From positions 24,855,209 to 24,919,208 of the forward strand of contig NC_134510.1 of assembly GCF_027942865.1 (NCBI RefSeq): 64,000 nt of DNA, written 5' to 3'. Origin of the DNA: Odontesthes bonariensis (taxonomy: Eukaryota; Chordata; Actinopteri; Atheriniformes; Atherinopsidae). Position 1 is the first letter of the stretch, and each line of letters starts with the position of its first letter. Positions 38,331-52,200 of the stretch are shown here, piece by piece. The position numbers and the translations under genes were made by a program. The notes under the pieces were generated by a model. The model was not told the origin of the DNA. It made no database searches and saw only the letters and a list, made by a program, of their open reading frames with translations.

Positions 38331-41300
38331 GATGAGGGAGAGTAGTCACTGCAAGTGATCTCAGTCATTTTCTGGCCTAACTGCAGCCCTTGCCTAAATA
38401 TAACATTGTGGTCAGCCGCAAGAAACTCAGAGTTAAAAACAACCATTTCCCTCATCGAGACTGCAAATTACATAGGGTGCAGAGAAGGAGAAGAAAAACA
38501 GAACAGAGGAGTTAAGGCATCATAAGGAAGAGGAACAAATAAAAGAAAAGATTGATGAAAATGAGAGAAAAAAAACAAACTGATGAAATATGTCCACGGA
38601 AAATGGGGAGAAAGAGAACAGCAGAAATCTTTCTGCACTGTTCTCAATGATTATATTTCTCATAAATCATAACGTGGAGTAAAACAGGTGGCAGGGTCAG
38701 AGACACAGATGACTGCAGTTGGATGAGAACATAAGGGAGAAAAAAGACAGACAAGACAAATGGAAACAAGTCAGAGAAGGAAAAATAAAACACCAGGGAA
38801 GGGGAGATGAAAGAACAGAGAAAGTGAGCTGAGCTAATTGGGAGGCCTGGCTGTATTTACAACCCATTTTATGGAGTCACAGCAGTGTGGTAATGACACG
38901 GCACAGCGGTCTGTGTGTGTTTTTGTGTGGGGCTGAGTAAGAGTGCCTCAGACGTGTGGAGAACTAAAGAATTCAGTGGCTAATCCAACCGTAGAGGGTT
39001 GTTTGATGTTAATGAAGCAGTCAACAAGTCTGCATTCAAGCTGCCTCTAATGTCATTTTCATGATGAAATGACACTCATCTCCCAAGTGCACAGGAAATA
39101 TACATACTATTTTATTATCATGTATACTTTAGATGCATTAGCTAAGTATAACTGTCTGGAATTACCATTAAGGATATCGACAACATAATTCTTACTCATC
39201 ATTATATCACTAAAACATTGTTAAAAACAGCCTGAAATAGCTGCCCATGCAAGGATTTTCATCGGATATTGGTTCATCAAAGCACTGGTTAATAATGTTG
39301 ATAAGCTATTTAGAAGTTACAGCAAAATGGAAAGACGTTCTTTGTATTTCTTGTTGACAGTTCCAGCTGTGTACAGGCTGCAGTGATAAAACCTGTCAGT
39401 AGCCTCTTAGTTGGCATGAAAAATTACATATTTGAAAAAAAAAGATTAGAAATACTGAATTAAAGATACATGCAATTACTCAGTGAAGCTTGCCATACGT
39501 ACTGAAAGAAGCTATAAAATACATTGAGGGTTAGAAGGGTTACATTTGTACCCAAAGAGCTGCTTTTAAGCCTTTTGGGAGTTCAGGTTCAGGTCAGGTC
39601 CATGGGAGGAAGTTCAGTTACTCCCCATAAACAAGTAAAGGTCGTTTGAATGATGTGTGAATGATGACAACCAATACAACGCTGCATTGCTTAGTTTCCT
39701 CACATTTCTCACGTTTACATTTGTAGACTTTGTTTCAACCCATTTGGGTGTGAGAGATTAATCAATCATTGTTATAAACTACCATTCATGTTGCCACCAG
39801 GTCCAAAACAGTCAAAACCCAGAGAAAGTTCACTTGAGGTACAATCTGAATTCCTATTTTTTCATCCTTTCTTTTAGCCAGAGTCTGAAGCCATAGCCAT
39901 GTGTAACTCAAATTGATAGATTGAACAGTTTGCATATGTCTCTTGTTGGCTCTTTTGAAAAAATCTCTTTCAGCTAAGTTAGTGGGTCATGGTTAAGTTT
40001 ATAATAAGGACAAGGTTAGGGTTAAAGGTTAAATGTCAAACATGCAGTTAAAAGGGTTAAAGTTGAGGTTAGGAGGTCACAGAATGAATGCTGGGAAAGC
40101 TAGTGGCTGAGAGTACACTTACAGGGCAGCATACATGAATTTAATGCGTAATGCGTCAGTCCCTGATGTCTGTGTAGACGTTCATTTGTGCATGTGTGTA
40201 CTGTATGGGTCTCTGTGTGTATTTTTACAGCTGCAGGCGCACTACTTGGCTGACCAGGCCATGCCACACCTGCAGGCATGCTGAGCTAGCAGTCATCCAG
40301 CCCAGCTCAGCTAATCTCACTGTTTTTCTACTCTGTCACTCTCCTCCTCAATGCCAATGATGCTATCTGTCAATCTGTACATGTGTGTGGGTGTTTGGGA
40401 GTAGTCATATTTTAAGTTGTTGTCTTTTCATAATAACTTCTCTAGAAATCAACTGTTGCCTTATTTGAGTGTGTTCTTTTTATAATCTGAAACAAACTTT
40501 GGGTATATGAGAAAGCTTTCACTGCAGAAATATGTTTAAAAAATGGCTTCTGAGTAACAACTGCTATTTTATTTGCTTCTTGCCTTCTAGCCTTGTTAAG
40601 TATTTAAGTATTTTGATAGTCTTTTTTTTCCATCTGACGGGGAGAGAGGACTGACTGTGACAGTGAAAGTTAAAGAGAGCAGAGTGTGTACTGGACTTCT
40701 CATCATGGCGTTTTGATAGCTAAGTTGTATCTTTTTACTGCTTCCATCTCCAGTTACTACTCATTTTAAATGTTCCCTCTAAAATTGTATAAAACTTTTA
40801 CCTTTAAATGTACCAGAAAGCAGGAACTCTCCAATTACCTGTGTGCTTGTGTCTGAGTGTATGGAAGCAGAACGCAGCTCCAAGCCATGCATCCCAAAAT
40901 GGTAGTTGTGGCCACACATCAGGTCTGGGTGTGGTGCGCTATGTGGGTATGACTTTAATAAAGCAGGAATTTTATTTCTAAGCGAAAGAGAAATTTCGAG
41001 GCTATTCACTCCGTCGGTGAGTCTCAACCTGTAGAGCTGTTTCTTTAGACTTGGGTTACCAGTTTATTTTCTCTCCAACATACTTTTTCAAAGATAAGTT
41101 CTAAAGGTGTGGAGAGCTAAATGAACAGATTTTTAGCGACGTAGGGAGCAGCACCACAAGCTCTAAATATAATAATTAAAGAAATTTGATAAGAAAACCA
41201 TGATACTTAAGAGTTGCCTTAATTAACTGTCCAGTAGACATGGAAAAACAAAACATTCAGAGATGTATTAGTGTTTACATAGCAAAAATGTGTTCTATTC

Positions 41301-43152
41301 TTATTTCTTTTTGGCTCTGTTTTTGGCCCCTTAGAGAACTATCAGGCTAATGCTAAATGCTTTACTACAAGTGGGTAATTTTGCCCAGCTTTCCATGAGC
41401 CAAATTTGTCCTTGTGCTTGGATGGGTTTCCTTCCACTGGCCAAATACATGCTTGTTAGGTTAATTGATAATTGTATGAGAATGTTTTGAATGTGAGCGT
41501 GAATGGTTGTATGACACCTCTTACACTATGTCAGCATGAATGGGAATGTAATGAAGCTGGCATCCTCATTAGTATTGCACGCCTTTACAGACCAAGAGCT
41601 ACAACATATCTTATGTAGAGCCATGACTGGTGATACATTAAACAGAAAAATATTTTACACAGTTTAATCCTTTCATCATCTGATAGACCATTCATCAGAT
41701 GTAGTGTGCAGCACAGAGAGAAGAATGTACTTGAAGAAAATAAACCTGATTATAACAACAAATTCTCCACTGTTATATTTAGAGACAAACCACCAAGAAT
41801 GTTACTCAGAGATCTAAATGGCATGACAGTTTCCAGTTAGCCGGCCAAATCTGCAGCATGTTTGAGAGCAAGAAAGATCAGTCAAAAACAGTGACGGACA
41901 GGCATACCAGGCCTTTTGGATAGCGAATGCAGTGCGCGTCTCACGTCCCTCCTGTCGGCTGATGTTCTTGGCGGCCTCCACCACCTCCTGTGTAGTCTGG
42001 TAATCCTTTAGAGACCATTCATGAAGTGCTATCTCACCATACTGCAGTATGCCAACCTGAATACACACAAACACAAGTATTTCAACAATGCCACATGTCC
42101 ATGGTTGCTCTTGCACATGATTATGGAAAGTAACATCTGAGACTTGTTTCTGGGGTGAACTATCTCTTTAAGTACCAGTCCTGTTCTTAAAGCAAACAGC
42201 ACTGTTGGGGAATTTTTGAATTCATTCAAAAACCAGAGGTATTTCCTCTTCACCTCACATTGCCTGCTACCCTTCACCCCCCACCCTCCCTTTTCATAAC
42301 TCAAACCCCCTCTCACTCCTCTTGGTTAGCTCATAATAATGCTCCTACATCCATCCCCTCCAACTTCCAGTCCTCTTCAAGCTTTAGGCTCATGTCCCTT
42401 TACGTTACTGCAGAAATTTGTTCTGGTCACATTTGCTAAACTTGCTCTTAACATCACTTTGTTCATGTTTTCATTCAAGGGGCTACTGTGAAGCTTGTCT
42501 TCCTGTTCTGGGCAAACCCACAAGTTTCCAGAACTAATGTAAATAATATTGACAGGCAAAGCTAAAAGACATCAACTTGCGTTGTTACCTGCATCTGGTC
42601 TGAGCTGATGTGGAACTTGCTAAGGATGTTGCTGAGGAAATTCTGGACCTCATACCAGGGGTAGATACTGTTGGAGCCATCCAGCACGATCACGATATCC
42701 ATGTATGTGGGACACCCTGCCACATGAGGGAGTATACAGATATTTGGTTGGTTAAAGCAGGCCTCAGTAGCATGCCTTTTTGCTTCAGTGTGTGTGTATG
42801 TGTGTGTAAATGTGTGGTTACTTTGCACAGTTGGAGCGATGGGCTTTCTTGGTTTTAGATCATCGCTCACAGAGGCACAGATGCCGTTGCTGAACATAGA
42901 TGTACCGCACTCCTTTGACCAAAGAGGGGCACATGCCTACCAAACACAAGTACACACACAAATACACACACACGCACACACACAAACACACAGAACAGCA
43001 TCTGTTTTACAGGTGAAGCAATGTCAGGAGCAGCTACAGTTAATTTGAGCACTTTGAAAGTTTTTGTGTTCTGCTTGCAAAATGCGGTATTTTGGTTGTT
43101 ATCAAAGAGTTTGAATACACAGACAAACGTGGCCAAGTGTCCCATATATAAA

Positions 43153-43208
<56 letters not shown>

Positions 43209-46200
43209 AACAGCAGAAAGGAACAAAAAGAAAACAAGTTATAAGAGGGAATAAGTCATGGAAAAACTACAACAGTGTGGTTTTGAGGACAGAAAAATGA
43301 GGGGGAGACAGAGAGAGAGAGACTATTGTTGACATGCTGGCAGTCACTGTTGTCATGAGCGGTTTAACAGAGCTGGAACACAAGACCAGCGAAGCAATTT
43401 AAATCTGATTGCGCTAAATGTAGGGTGGGGGCCTGGGGGGGGTGTCAAGGGGGCATCCTATAAAAATATTTTTGTCTTCAAAGCATGCCGTTTATTTGGT
43501 TTTCATACTAAGAAGAAAAGTATTGGGGGAGCGCAAAGTGGGGGGTAAAAGAGAAATTCAGCCACCAAGACAAAAGAAAGAGACTGAAAGTGGGGTGAAA
43601 TGAGGGTAGAATGACAGAAAGAGAAACATCCTGGTTTTTCTTGCCCTGTCATTATGAACGGGTTTCTCCTTCGGCACACAGACAGGCAGTGAAGACGAGA
43701 TGGAGAGAGAGATGAGAGGAAACCACGGAGGGAGAGGATGGAGAAAAGCAAAAGAGGTGCTATGGCTTTTGGTAGGCCTGTCATTAACAAAAGGACGGAG
43801 ACGCATTCCGATCCTGTTATAGACCTGACCACTGGGGTTAACATAAACACTCACGGACACATGCACACGCACACACACACGGACACACTTTAACACACTC
43901 ACATTAAAGTGGCCAAAACTGGCAAGAGTTTGTGAACTGTACACGACTCCACACCCGAAGTAGCACTAAAAACCTGGTAGACACCAAAACACGCACGCAC
44001 ACTTGCTGAACACACATACATAAACACCCAGTCATCCAAAAACACACTCATAACATACACTCTTAGCTAAAGCAGCAGTGTTTTTTGCCTGCGAATCAGA
44101 GGCTTCATGACAAAAGAAATTAGGACCGGATAACAATAAGGCGAAAAAGCTGTGATTATCAGAGCTGTAAACTTAAACTGGAAAGACACAAGTGTCCTAA
44201 AACAGACTGATCAGAGGCATATCAGATTGGACTTACTGGCCGACATACATCTGTTAACAATATCATTGTATTTAAAGCACAACAACATCACTGATTGTAG
44301 AATATGTACAGCACTAATCAGACCTCCAGGCTCTGACCATCACTGCCCCAAAAAGTAACTTAGAAGCACAACATGAACATTCCTTGTTCTGAAATTTCAC
44401 ATGAACTAAAGCCGTAACATTTCATCTAAACAGGGATTCAGCAATGATTTAGATAAGTGACCAATTGTTTTATCAAGCTGAATAAGAAACACTTGTTCGA
44501 GCTGGTAAAAAGTGACTATCAGAGCAAAATGAATAGATTTCAGTTTGAAGTCTGTCAGATGGATAAAACCTGAAGACGCTGCCTTGTGCTCTTAGAGCTT
44601 TAATTCAACAATTCACCTGATTAATTGGGTTAGACATATCTATAGATTTGTCAATAGAATAGTGTGGAGTATGGCACGCAATCAAGATTAACACCAGCTG
44701 AGGTACAAATTTTGGGTTTGGCAGGTAAATGAAATTGGATCACATGATTTCCTAATTACAGTGGTGTGTTTTCCATGCATACAGGCTGAGTGTAATATCA
44801 CCTTCACCATACTTACTGATACGTCAGCAATTCAAAGAACAGCTTCCTATTGGTAATTATATCTGTTTAACGATGGTTAATGTTTTTGGATGGGAAGAAT
44901 ATGAATGACAACAATTTGATTTGATTTGTGGTGTTTTTTCTTTCTTTTTTTTCAGTTTAGAACATAACTGGAATTCTGAAATCATCAAATCATAATTGTC
45001 TCTTTGAAAGGATGATGAAGATGAAGTTGTTCAATTTTATGGCCGGTAAATAATATATTTTGGAAGGTACATTTTCTAAGATTACAAACTGAATGGCAGC
45101 AGAAACCAGCTGACTTACTTTAGTAGCTCTAAAATAATTCTCATTCCGACCTGCATGACTTGCATCTTGACTTCTGATTTGCATTAGAGAAGTTGTTATG
45201 ACACATTTCGAATAATCTTATAGTTTATGCCTGTGTATATGTCATTACACATGTGATTCATTGATACATAAAGAAATTTGCCTTCTTTGAGCAAGACATC
45301 AGCTCGTCTGTTTTTAACTTTTTAGAGATACATATCAATCTCAAAAAGTAGGGAAAAGAAGTGCAGGGTAAGGTAACCATGTATGGTCAAATAGAGACCT
45401 ACCAAGAGAGCTGATTCATTAAGTTTCTGTCAAACAAACAACCTTGTCTCACCACATCCCTTCAGGCCCCCACATACCAGCCCACTGCACATGTAGCAAA
45501 ATCAAAAAGCCTTGTTATAAAGAGTTTCGACCACTTACCAGGAAGCCATCTGGCGAATCTGGCGTGAGGGTCATTCCCAAGTGAGAATTCCTCAGGTTTT
45601 TAGAGACGTTCTTCAGAGCAGTCTCACCTGATGTGTGACAGACAGACAGACCGGTTTAACACTGGGTTATAACATGTGAACCTTAATGAATGATTTTCAG
45701 AGATATTGATTTAGTTCAGGTTATTTGTTTTCATCACCTAGATTTACTTTGCTACACTTTGAGTTCCTCTCCTCTCCCACAACACATTTGTACACATCTC
45801 CTTTCCTGTTGTTGGGTGGCCCGTCCCACGGAGCACCAACCAGCATCCTTCAACAAAATGACTCAGTTATCATCAACATACCACCAGGCATCTTTTTGTG
45901 TGTGTAGATATTCAGATTGTTTTAATGAGCAGGGCCTCTTTCCCTTTTTTTTCCCCTCACTTACGATTTCTCTCCATCGACTTCATGCTGTAAAACAGAG
46001 AAGCCAAACAGGGCGTCCTCTGGGCCGGTGAAAATGCGCGGGTGCTTTACGTCTATGTTGAAACACTGACAAAACTCTGGAAGACATAAAAAATAAGGTT
46101 ACGGTATTACACAGGTTACACATCCCAACAACACTTTTTTTCTGTGCTGCCGCCAAGTATTCATGTGATTCAGAGAAGTTTAATTTGACTTTAAACAAAC

Positions 46201-49200
46201 TAGGATACCAAATATATATATATGATTACATTTAGAGCACTTTTATGTGATTATAGGATGCAGCTACAAAATAACTTGTTTTTAATGTTTCGCACAGTAT
46301 CAACATTAAAAGTTTTACTAAAGACTTGAGCCATGCTGAAATGAAAACCTCATTAACAGAAACGTTTTTCAAAATGTAACTGACACCTAAATCAGTAATT
46401 ATTGTAACTTCTTTCAATTTAGAGAATATAAACAAATCTAGAGTTTGATGCCAGCAACGTACTCAAAAAAGCTGGGAGACAGGCAGACAAATGCAGGGAT
46501 GGTAAACAACCATTAACACTGAACTGTTTGTACAGGTGTTGGAGCGGCATATGCTGCAGTCAAGAAGGTCTTGGTTCTTTCAGCAAGACAATGCTGAACT
46601 ACACTCTGCATTAGGAGAAGTTACAACAGCATAGTGAAAGAGTCTGCCTGCAGTCTAGATCTGCCACCCGCTAAAAACCTTTGTCAGATTCTGGAATATA
46701 TAGAAAACTTATGTGCAGCTGAAATGCTTTATGAAGCAAGTGAACATTTTATTGGGAAAGAGTCCAGACTAAACTTCTATGTGTCATGTGTTTCATGTTA
46801 ACCATCTGAAGAAGGCTGAGAAGAAACATATCATGAAGACATGGATCCAAACATTACATTTCAGGTATTTAAAGATGCTCTGTATGTGGTAGGAGCTACG
46901 TGTGATTCGATTACTCTGTATTCTCTGTATGCTTGAAGAAAAAAAGGAAGTACAATGTCCCTGTTCTGTACCATCTGTTTGTTATTACTCTATTATGGTT
47001 TTAAACACTGAGCTTCCTTGAGTTCCCCCATGCTGCTTTTTCGTGACCCTTCAACTCCCCTTCTGGCCCCTGTTAATGCACTTAGAGAAACTCTTATTAT
47101 TACAACTCTGTATTATGATTGTCGCCTCGGGTGGACAAAGGGTTCATTAGCTACTTGTTAGTGTATTACTCTGTCGATAAATAACAAGTGGCCTGGCAGA
47201 TGGTGCCTCCTGACTCATGTGCAGAATCTCTGTTCATTGACTCTATTCACCTTCATTGACATGTGAAGGTGTTAAAATCCCTTCACATGTCAAGGTAAAA
47301 ATCCCTCTGACACTCGTTTGTCTCACTCTCAAAGATACAACAGCCAGTCTCCTCAGGTGACAGTGACAAAACATGCTTGTGTCCCAACTATTTTGAAACA
47401 TGTTGCATTTATCAAACAGAAAATTAGCACATATTTGAAAAAAAACGAGCAAGTGGACTTTTTTTTTTCCAAAATAGAGTTCTACTAATTTGTTAAAGGA
47501 GAGTTAAAGGAGAAAATGGATGCCTCTCTTCTAATGTATTAAATTCTAAACTACAGCCATGAAAACTTCTATATGCTATTACATGAGGAACAGAAAAGGA
47601 GAAACACTTAATTTTCTTAATCATACAAAAAACACAAACTGTAAACAACATACTACTGTAATATGGGGGTTTGTGTGTCCACTTATTTCTTGATTATTTA
47701 ATATTATCGTGTGACATCAGAGTGACATCAATCCTCTCATCAAGATATTGGCAAGAAAGTCTTCAAAATTTGTATTTCCCAAGATGTTTTTTACTTTTAT
47801 ATGAGTCAAAACAGTAATTGATATTAGTGGAAAACATGCAAAATATTGAGTTGGAAATGATGTGGGTACAACAGCAGTTGCCATCCAGTGCTGAGTCAGG
47901 TTATTATTTTATGAAAAGGAGATGAAAGGGGAGGTGTCAAGAAGACGGATAAACAAAGTGACCAAAGGCAACCTCTGAGGAAAAAGGGAGTTCAGTCTGA
48001 GGGGAAAGAGGGAGAGGAGAGAGAAGGGAAGAAGCAAAGCAAGGAAGGGTGTGGGTTAGAAAAACTCAAAAGCATAGTAAGCCCCCTGTTATGACACACA
48101 AGCCTGCCCTTCATACATATTGGGAGAGGTGAAGGAGAAGAGAGAGTAGCAAGATGGAAGGCAGATCTCTGAGTTGTTAACATTAAAATTTTGCTCACAG
48201 TGGCAAAAAGGAAACAAACTGCTTTTTTATGCACAGTTTGCTACAGCAATCATAGGAAAACAAAAATAAAAGATATAGTTAGATTAAAAAAGAATAATGG
48301 ATTGATTTCTATTTAGCAGCAGCACTTAAAGGAATGGTTTGGCGTAAAATGATAATTTGAGCATCACATGGTCATGCCACATAATTTATATGGGTGATGA
48401 GCCTTTCTCCGAAAGACCGCGGCATTCCGAAGTTGGCTATTTTGAAGTGTTTTGTTAGAAACGCAGCCAATGCAACTGTACGGGGCCAATTTGGAAAATA
48501 TAAGAAATCGGTTGTTTTTCCGCGATAAACAAGCTCAAAAGCGCTACATACTTCAGCTGTGTCATAACAAAGGCCTCGTCAAGCAAACCAAGGCACAGGG
48601 AAGTTCATCGGACCACACAGCCTTTCACTGGCTTGTGTTTTTTGAGGCATCACCGGTAGTTCCAACTTCTGCTTCAAGTTATCAAAGGGAGGCTGAGACG
48701 CAAATATGGCAGAAGACGACCATAATTTTTTTGAAGACGAGCCATTTGCGTTTGGAGGCCAACCATACTTGTTTGAGCCCGAATATACAGACGAGGAGTT
48801 GCGGGAACGGGAGGAACAACAGAGATGTGCGGAGCAAGCGTCAGTGGGCGCTTCTGCTCGGTCGCGTACTGGAGGTACATGGTGGTACGACAACCGGTGA
48901 AAACAAGCCAGTGAAAGGCTGTGTGGTCCGATGAACTTCTCTGTGCCTCGGTTTGCTTGACGAGGCCTTTGTTATGACACAGTTGAAGTATGTAGCGCTT
49001 TTGAGCTTGTTTATCGCGGAAAAACAACCGATTTCTTATATTTTCCAAATTGGCCCCGTACAATTGCATTGGCTGCGTTTCTAACAAAACACTACAAAAT
49101 AGCCAACTTCGGAATGCCGCGGTCTTTCGGAGAAAGGCTCATCACCCATATCAATTATGTGGCATGACCATGTGATGCTCAAATTATCATTTTACGCCGA

Positions 49201-52200
49201 ACCATTCCTTTAAGCTGATATTTCGGAGTATATTTGTAAATGATTCAAAAAATTTCCCACTGATTCAGCATTGTCTTCCCATACCTCTATAAACTTGTGA
49301 TGGACAGTTTCAAAATGGCTTAACAAAAAGGGGGAATACTGGCTCATTACTTCATATGCAGTAGTAGTTCTCAACAATGAATTACCCACAATGCAACTGA
49401 ACCACAGACAGTTTGGGACTGGCCTGCGTTAGCAGTGATTAATTGTTGCAGTTTGGGTAAGTCGGGTCTGTCACCACAGCTGATACAATCCAGCACCAAC
49501 CCTTCAGATTTCAATGTGTTATGTTTTGTCAGTAACAGCTAATGTAGCCATGAGCCGCTAGCCACAAGCAGAGGCATGCGGCAGGCTGAAGAGGTCTGGT
49601 AGCCCACTTGTAACTCCATATTTCCATATTTATTCTCGCTTTCAGACTTGTAAATTTCAGTCCCAACTGACACAATCTGAAAGCACATAACTTTATTACA
49701 GTTTGTGCAGGGACATTTGATGCCTTTAGTCATGCTCCACAAGACCTGTAAACTGACTCAATTGTGTAAAATTGATGTCCTTAAGGTAGACCAGTCTGTA
49801 TCAGGGTGTCAGAGCTTTTTGGCAGTTTCTAACCCTCTTCTCTAAAGTAACCATAAGCGATATTTTACAATAACAAAGCATTACAAGATAATCTGAAAAT
49901 GATGATTCTCAAAGGGAGGACAATCGTTGCTGCTCAGATTCTTGAAGATCTCTCTGCTTTTTCCATTAAATGGTCACTTCGTTGAGAAGAGTGTGTAAGG
50001 TTGAACAACCTAAAGCTCCCTGGTGTCTGCACTTCACTGTATGTTCTTAACATCAGACAGTGATTTAAGCATTAACATGCCTTTAACCGGGAGGGATGTA
50101 AGGGTAGCCCTTAAGAGATGGGCTCCCTGCAGTCTGGATCTCCCTGCCAACCAGACAACCCTGTGTCACAAAATCACTTCCAACTCTAAACATCCCAACC
50201 TGCTCTGAGGACTAAACAGTCTTGACCTCAGGGTGCGCCTTGAGGGCAGAAGTGAGGTCCCCATCCATTGACAGTTGGTCCAAGCCGGGCAATTGAAACC
50301 CAAAACCAGCTGCATGGTTTCCACATCTGCTTGAGTGCAAGGCCTATGTGTGCATGGACACAAACTCACCCCACGCAATGGCTGCAAATTCTCTGTTATC
50401 CAGAGGTAACTATCTACCAGATCTTGAACGTTGATGAATAACGATGACAAGACTGTGTGAGATATCTAGTTCCTGTGGATTCTGAGTGGAAATCTGATGA
50501 AATTGGATTTTGTGATGCAGTTCATCTTAAATTACAGAGTGTTAAATTACACCTCCACAACATGACACAGATCTTCACAGATATTTAACTTGTCCCACTT
50601 GTGTGTCTAATGTATGTTATTTGTTACCCTGGACGACAGGGTGCGTTGAATATTTTACGTTAAAGAGTGGTTTCTAAATAAATTTGACCTGGCATGAAAT
50701 TTAGCAACATGCCAGTGCATTTGCAGTGACCGTCTTTCTGTAAACTCTGCGATTCCGCTGGAGAAAAGGAGCCGAGGGCAGGGAACACGACCAGATCACC
50801 AGCTACTCGTGCACTTTCCCAGAAGTACACGCTGACACACACACTCCACACAAACACCTTGTCCAGGCCAATGAGAGGGGGATTCCACTTGGTTTAGAGA
50901 GGGAAACTGGATATGTTCACTGTTTCTCTGCCATCTCTGCTCCTGCTTTTCCCACAGACTGTAGTTGCTTCTACCTGTTCTTTCATTTTCCCTCGCAGAT
51001 GTTTTTTCTGGTAGTCTCATCAAACTTAGTCAGATTTCTTCTTTGTCTCGTGTCCAGATTCACTCACTGGTGATTCTTAGCTACAAAGATGTGGGTTTCC
51101 AGTTACACCAGGAGCATGGGTCTAGAAATGACAATGTTGGGCTGTTTTTCAGCTCACCACCTTGATACATACGGAGATTTTTGAACAACTATTGCACTGA
51201 TTGCCGGGGGATTTTGGGGTTAACATAAGTGATTTATACCTAACTCGATGACTCTCTAATGTGCATAGGTTGTGAAGTATTGCACACTCATTCATGTGTC
51301 CCCTAAAGACATGTTGCAGTAACTGTGATGATCCTCTGACTTTCCATCTCATGCTGGCATTTGGTCAGATTTAAAATCTGTGTTGTACTTTATGACTAAA
51401 CACCTGCAAATATAATGACAATTGCAGCAGCCTCAGTTCTACTTTAGAGTTATTTAATAAATGTGAGCATGCAAAGATACCTAGCAGTGTCTGAAATTGC
51501 TTATTTCTTTACTTAAATATGGTATTATGACTGCATAATGCGTTTATGATGACAACTATGGCAGCAAAGTGCACTTTGAATATGTAGGGGGGGTGTTTTC
51601 CTCATGAATACTATACACAACTGCAGGCACAGTGAAACCATAGCTGTTCTTTTCTTAGTATCCACTTAAAGTCCACTTGGAGGAAGTGGTATTTGGATGT
51701 GCAGTAGATTACCATGTACAGAAAGACTCCTGCAGTAATAAATTCACAACATCCACAAATCCTTGCGTAAACTTTGTGTCAAGCAAACCCCACCTGAAGC
51801 CCAAGGTAAAATATTCACCTAATGTTCAAAAAGTTGCATGTGGAGCATCATAGCTACACCTCTAACTGATCAGTGGTTGCTAACTTGGCTACATTGCTGA
51901 GAGGGATCTACCCCCAACTAATCTTTAGCCTGTAGGGAGAGAATAAGTTCACATTGAAGATTTACTTTATAATTTCCACATCACATGATACATTCATATT
52001 TATCATGCCAGTTGTTAGCTAACAACAACACATTCTTATTCTCATGTGCTGAATATTTGTCCTCACTGTGTGGTCAGATATGCAAATAAAATAATGAAAA
52101 ACAGCATTTCAGAAAAGGACATTTCAAAAAACACATTACTAAATTGTTATGTATAAAGGGGGCGGCATGGTGTTACCGTGCTGGTGAAGATTCCAGGTTC

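Larger units (their letters stand above)
37706..41907 (-). other. itga10 intron 7: microsatellite, SINE fragment, no exon
   Basis: This 4.2-kb intron has a compound (CA)n/(ACAT) tract at 38271-38328, a short run of GGTTA-type motifs near 40000-40080, and a SINE-like fragment near 41380-41530. No exon was recognisable on either strand. Confidence 0.5.
35145..42716 (-). other. itga10: itga10 exons 6-9 coding the I (von Willebrand A-like) domain
   Basis: Exons 42589-42716, 41908-42056, 37555-37705 and 35145-35310 code the ligand-binding I domain, from about residue 160 to 345. The MIDAS metal-site residues are visible: DGSNS at 172-176 (the DxSxS motif), the Thr in EGRETRTA, and the Asp in VVTDGESHD. 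The region after the MIDAS Asp ([20 protein letters not shown]) covers the collagen-specific alpha-C helix position. Intron 7 (37706-41907) is the longest inside the domain. Confidence 0.85.
48330..49209. mobile_element. TTAA-flanked DNA transposon with 307-bp terminal inverted repeats
   Basis: The element starts AGGAATGGTTTGGCG and ends CGCCGAACCATTCCT. A TTAA lies on each side (48326-48329 and 49210-49213), so the target-site duplication is TTAA, as for Kolobok and piggyBac superfamilies. The arms are 48330-48636 and 48903-49209, and differ at only about seven positions by my count, which suggests a fairly young insertion. The 266-bp centre holds one short ORF and no transposase, so the copy is non-autonomous. 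It sits in itga10 intron 1. Confidence 0.85.

Noticed and set aside
48452-48934. 160-codon plus-strand ORF across the inverted-repeat element, mirrored by a 137-codon minus-strand ORF
   Set aside because: Both share the same first residues because they read the two inverted arms; only the central 64-codon ORF lacks this mirror explanation.
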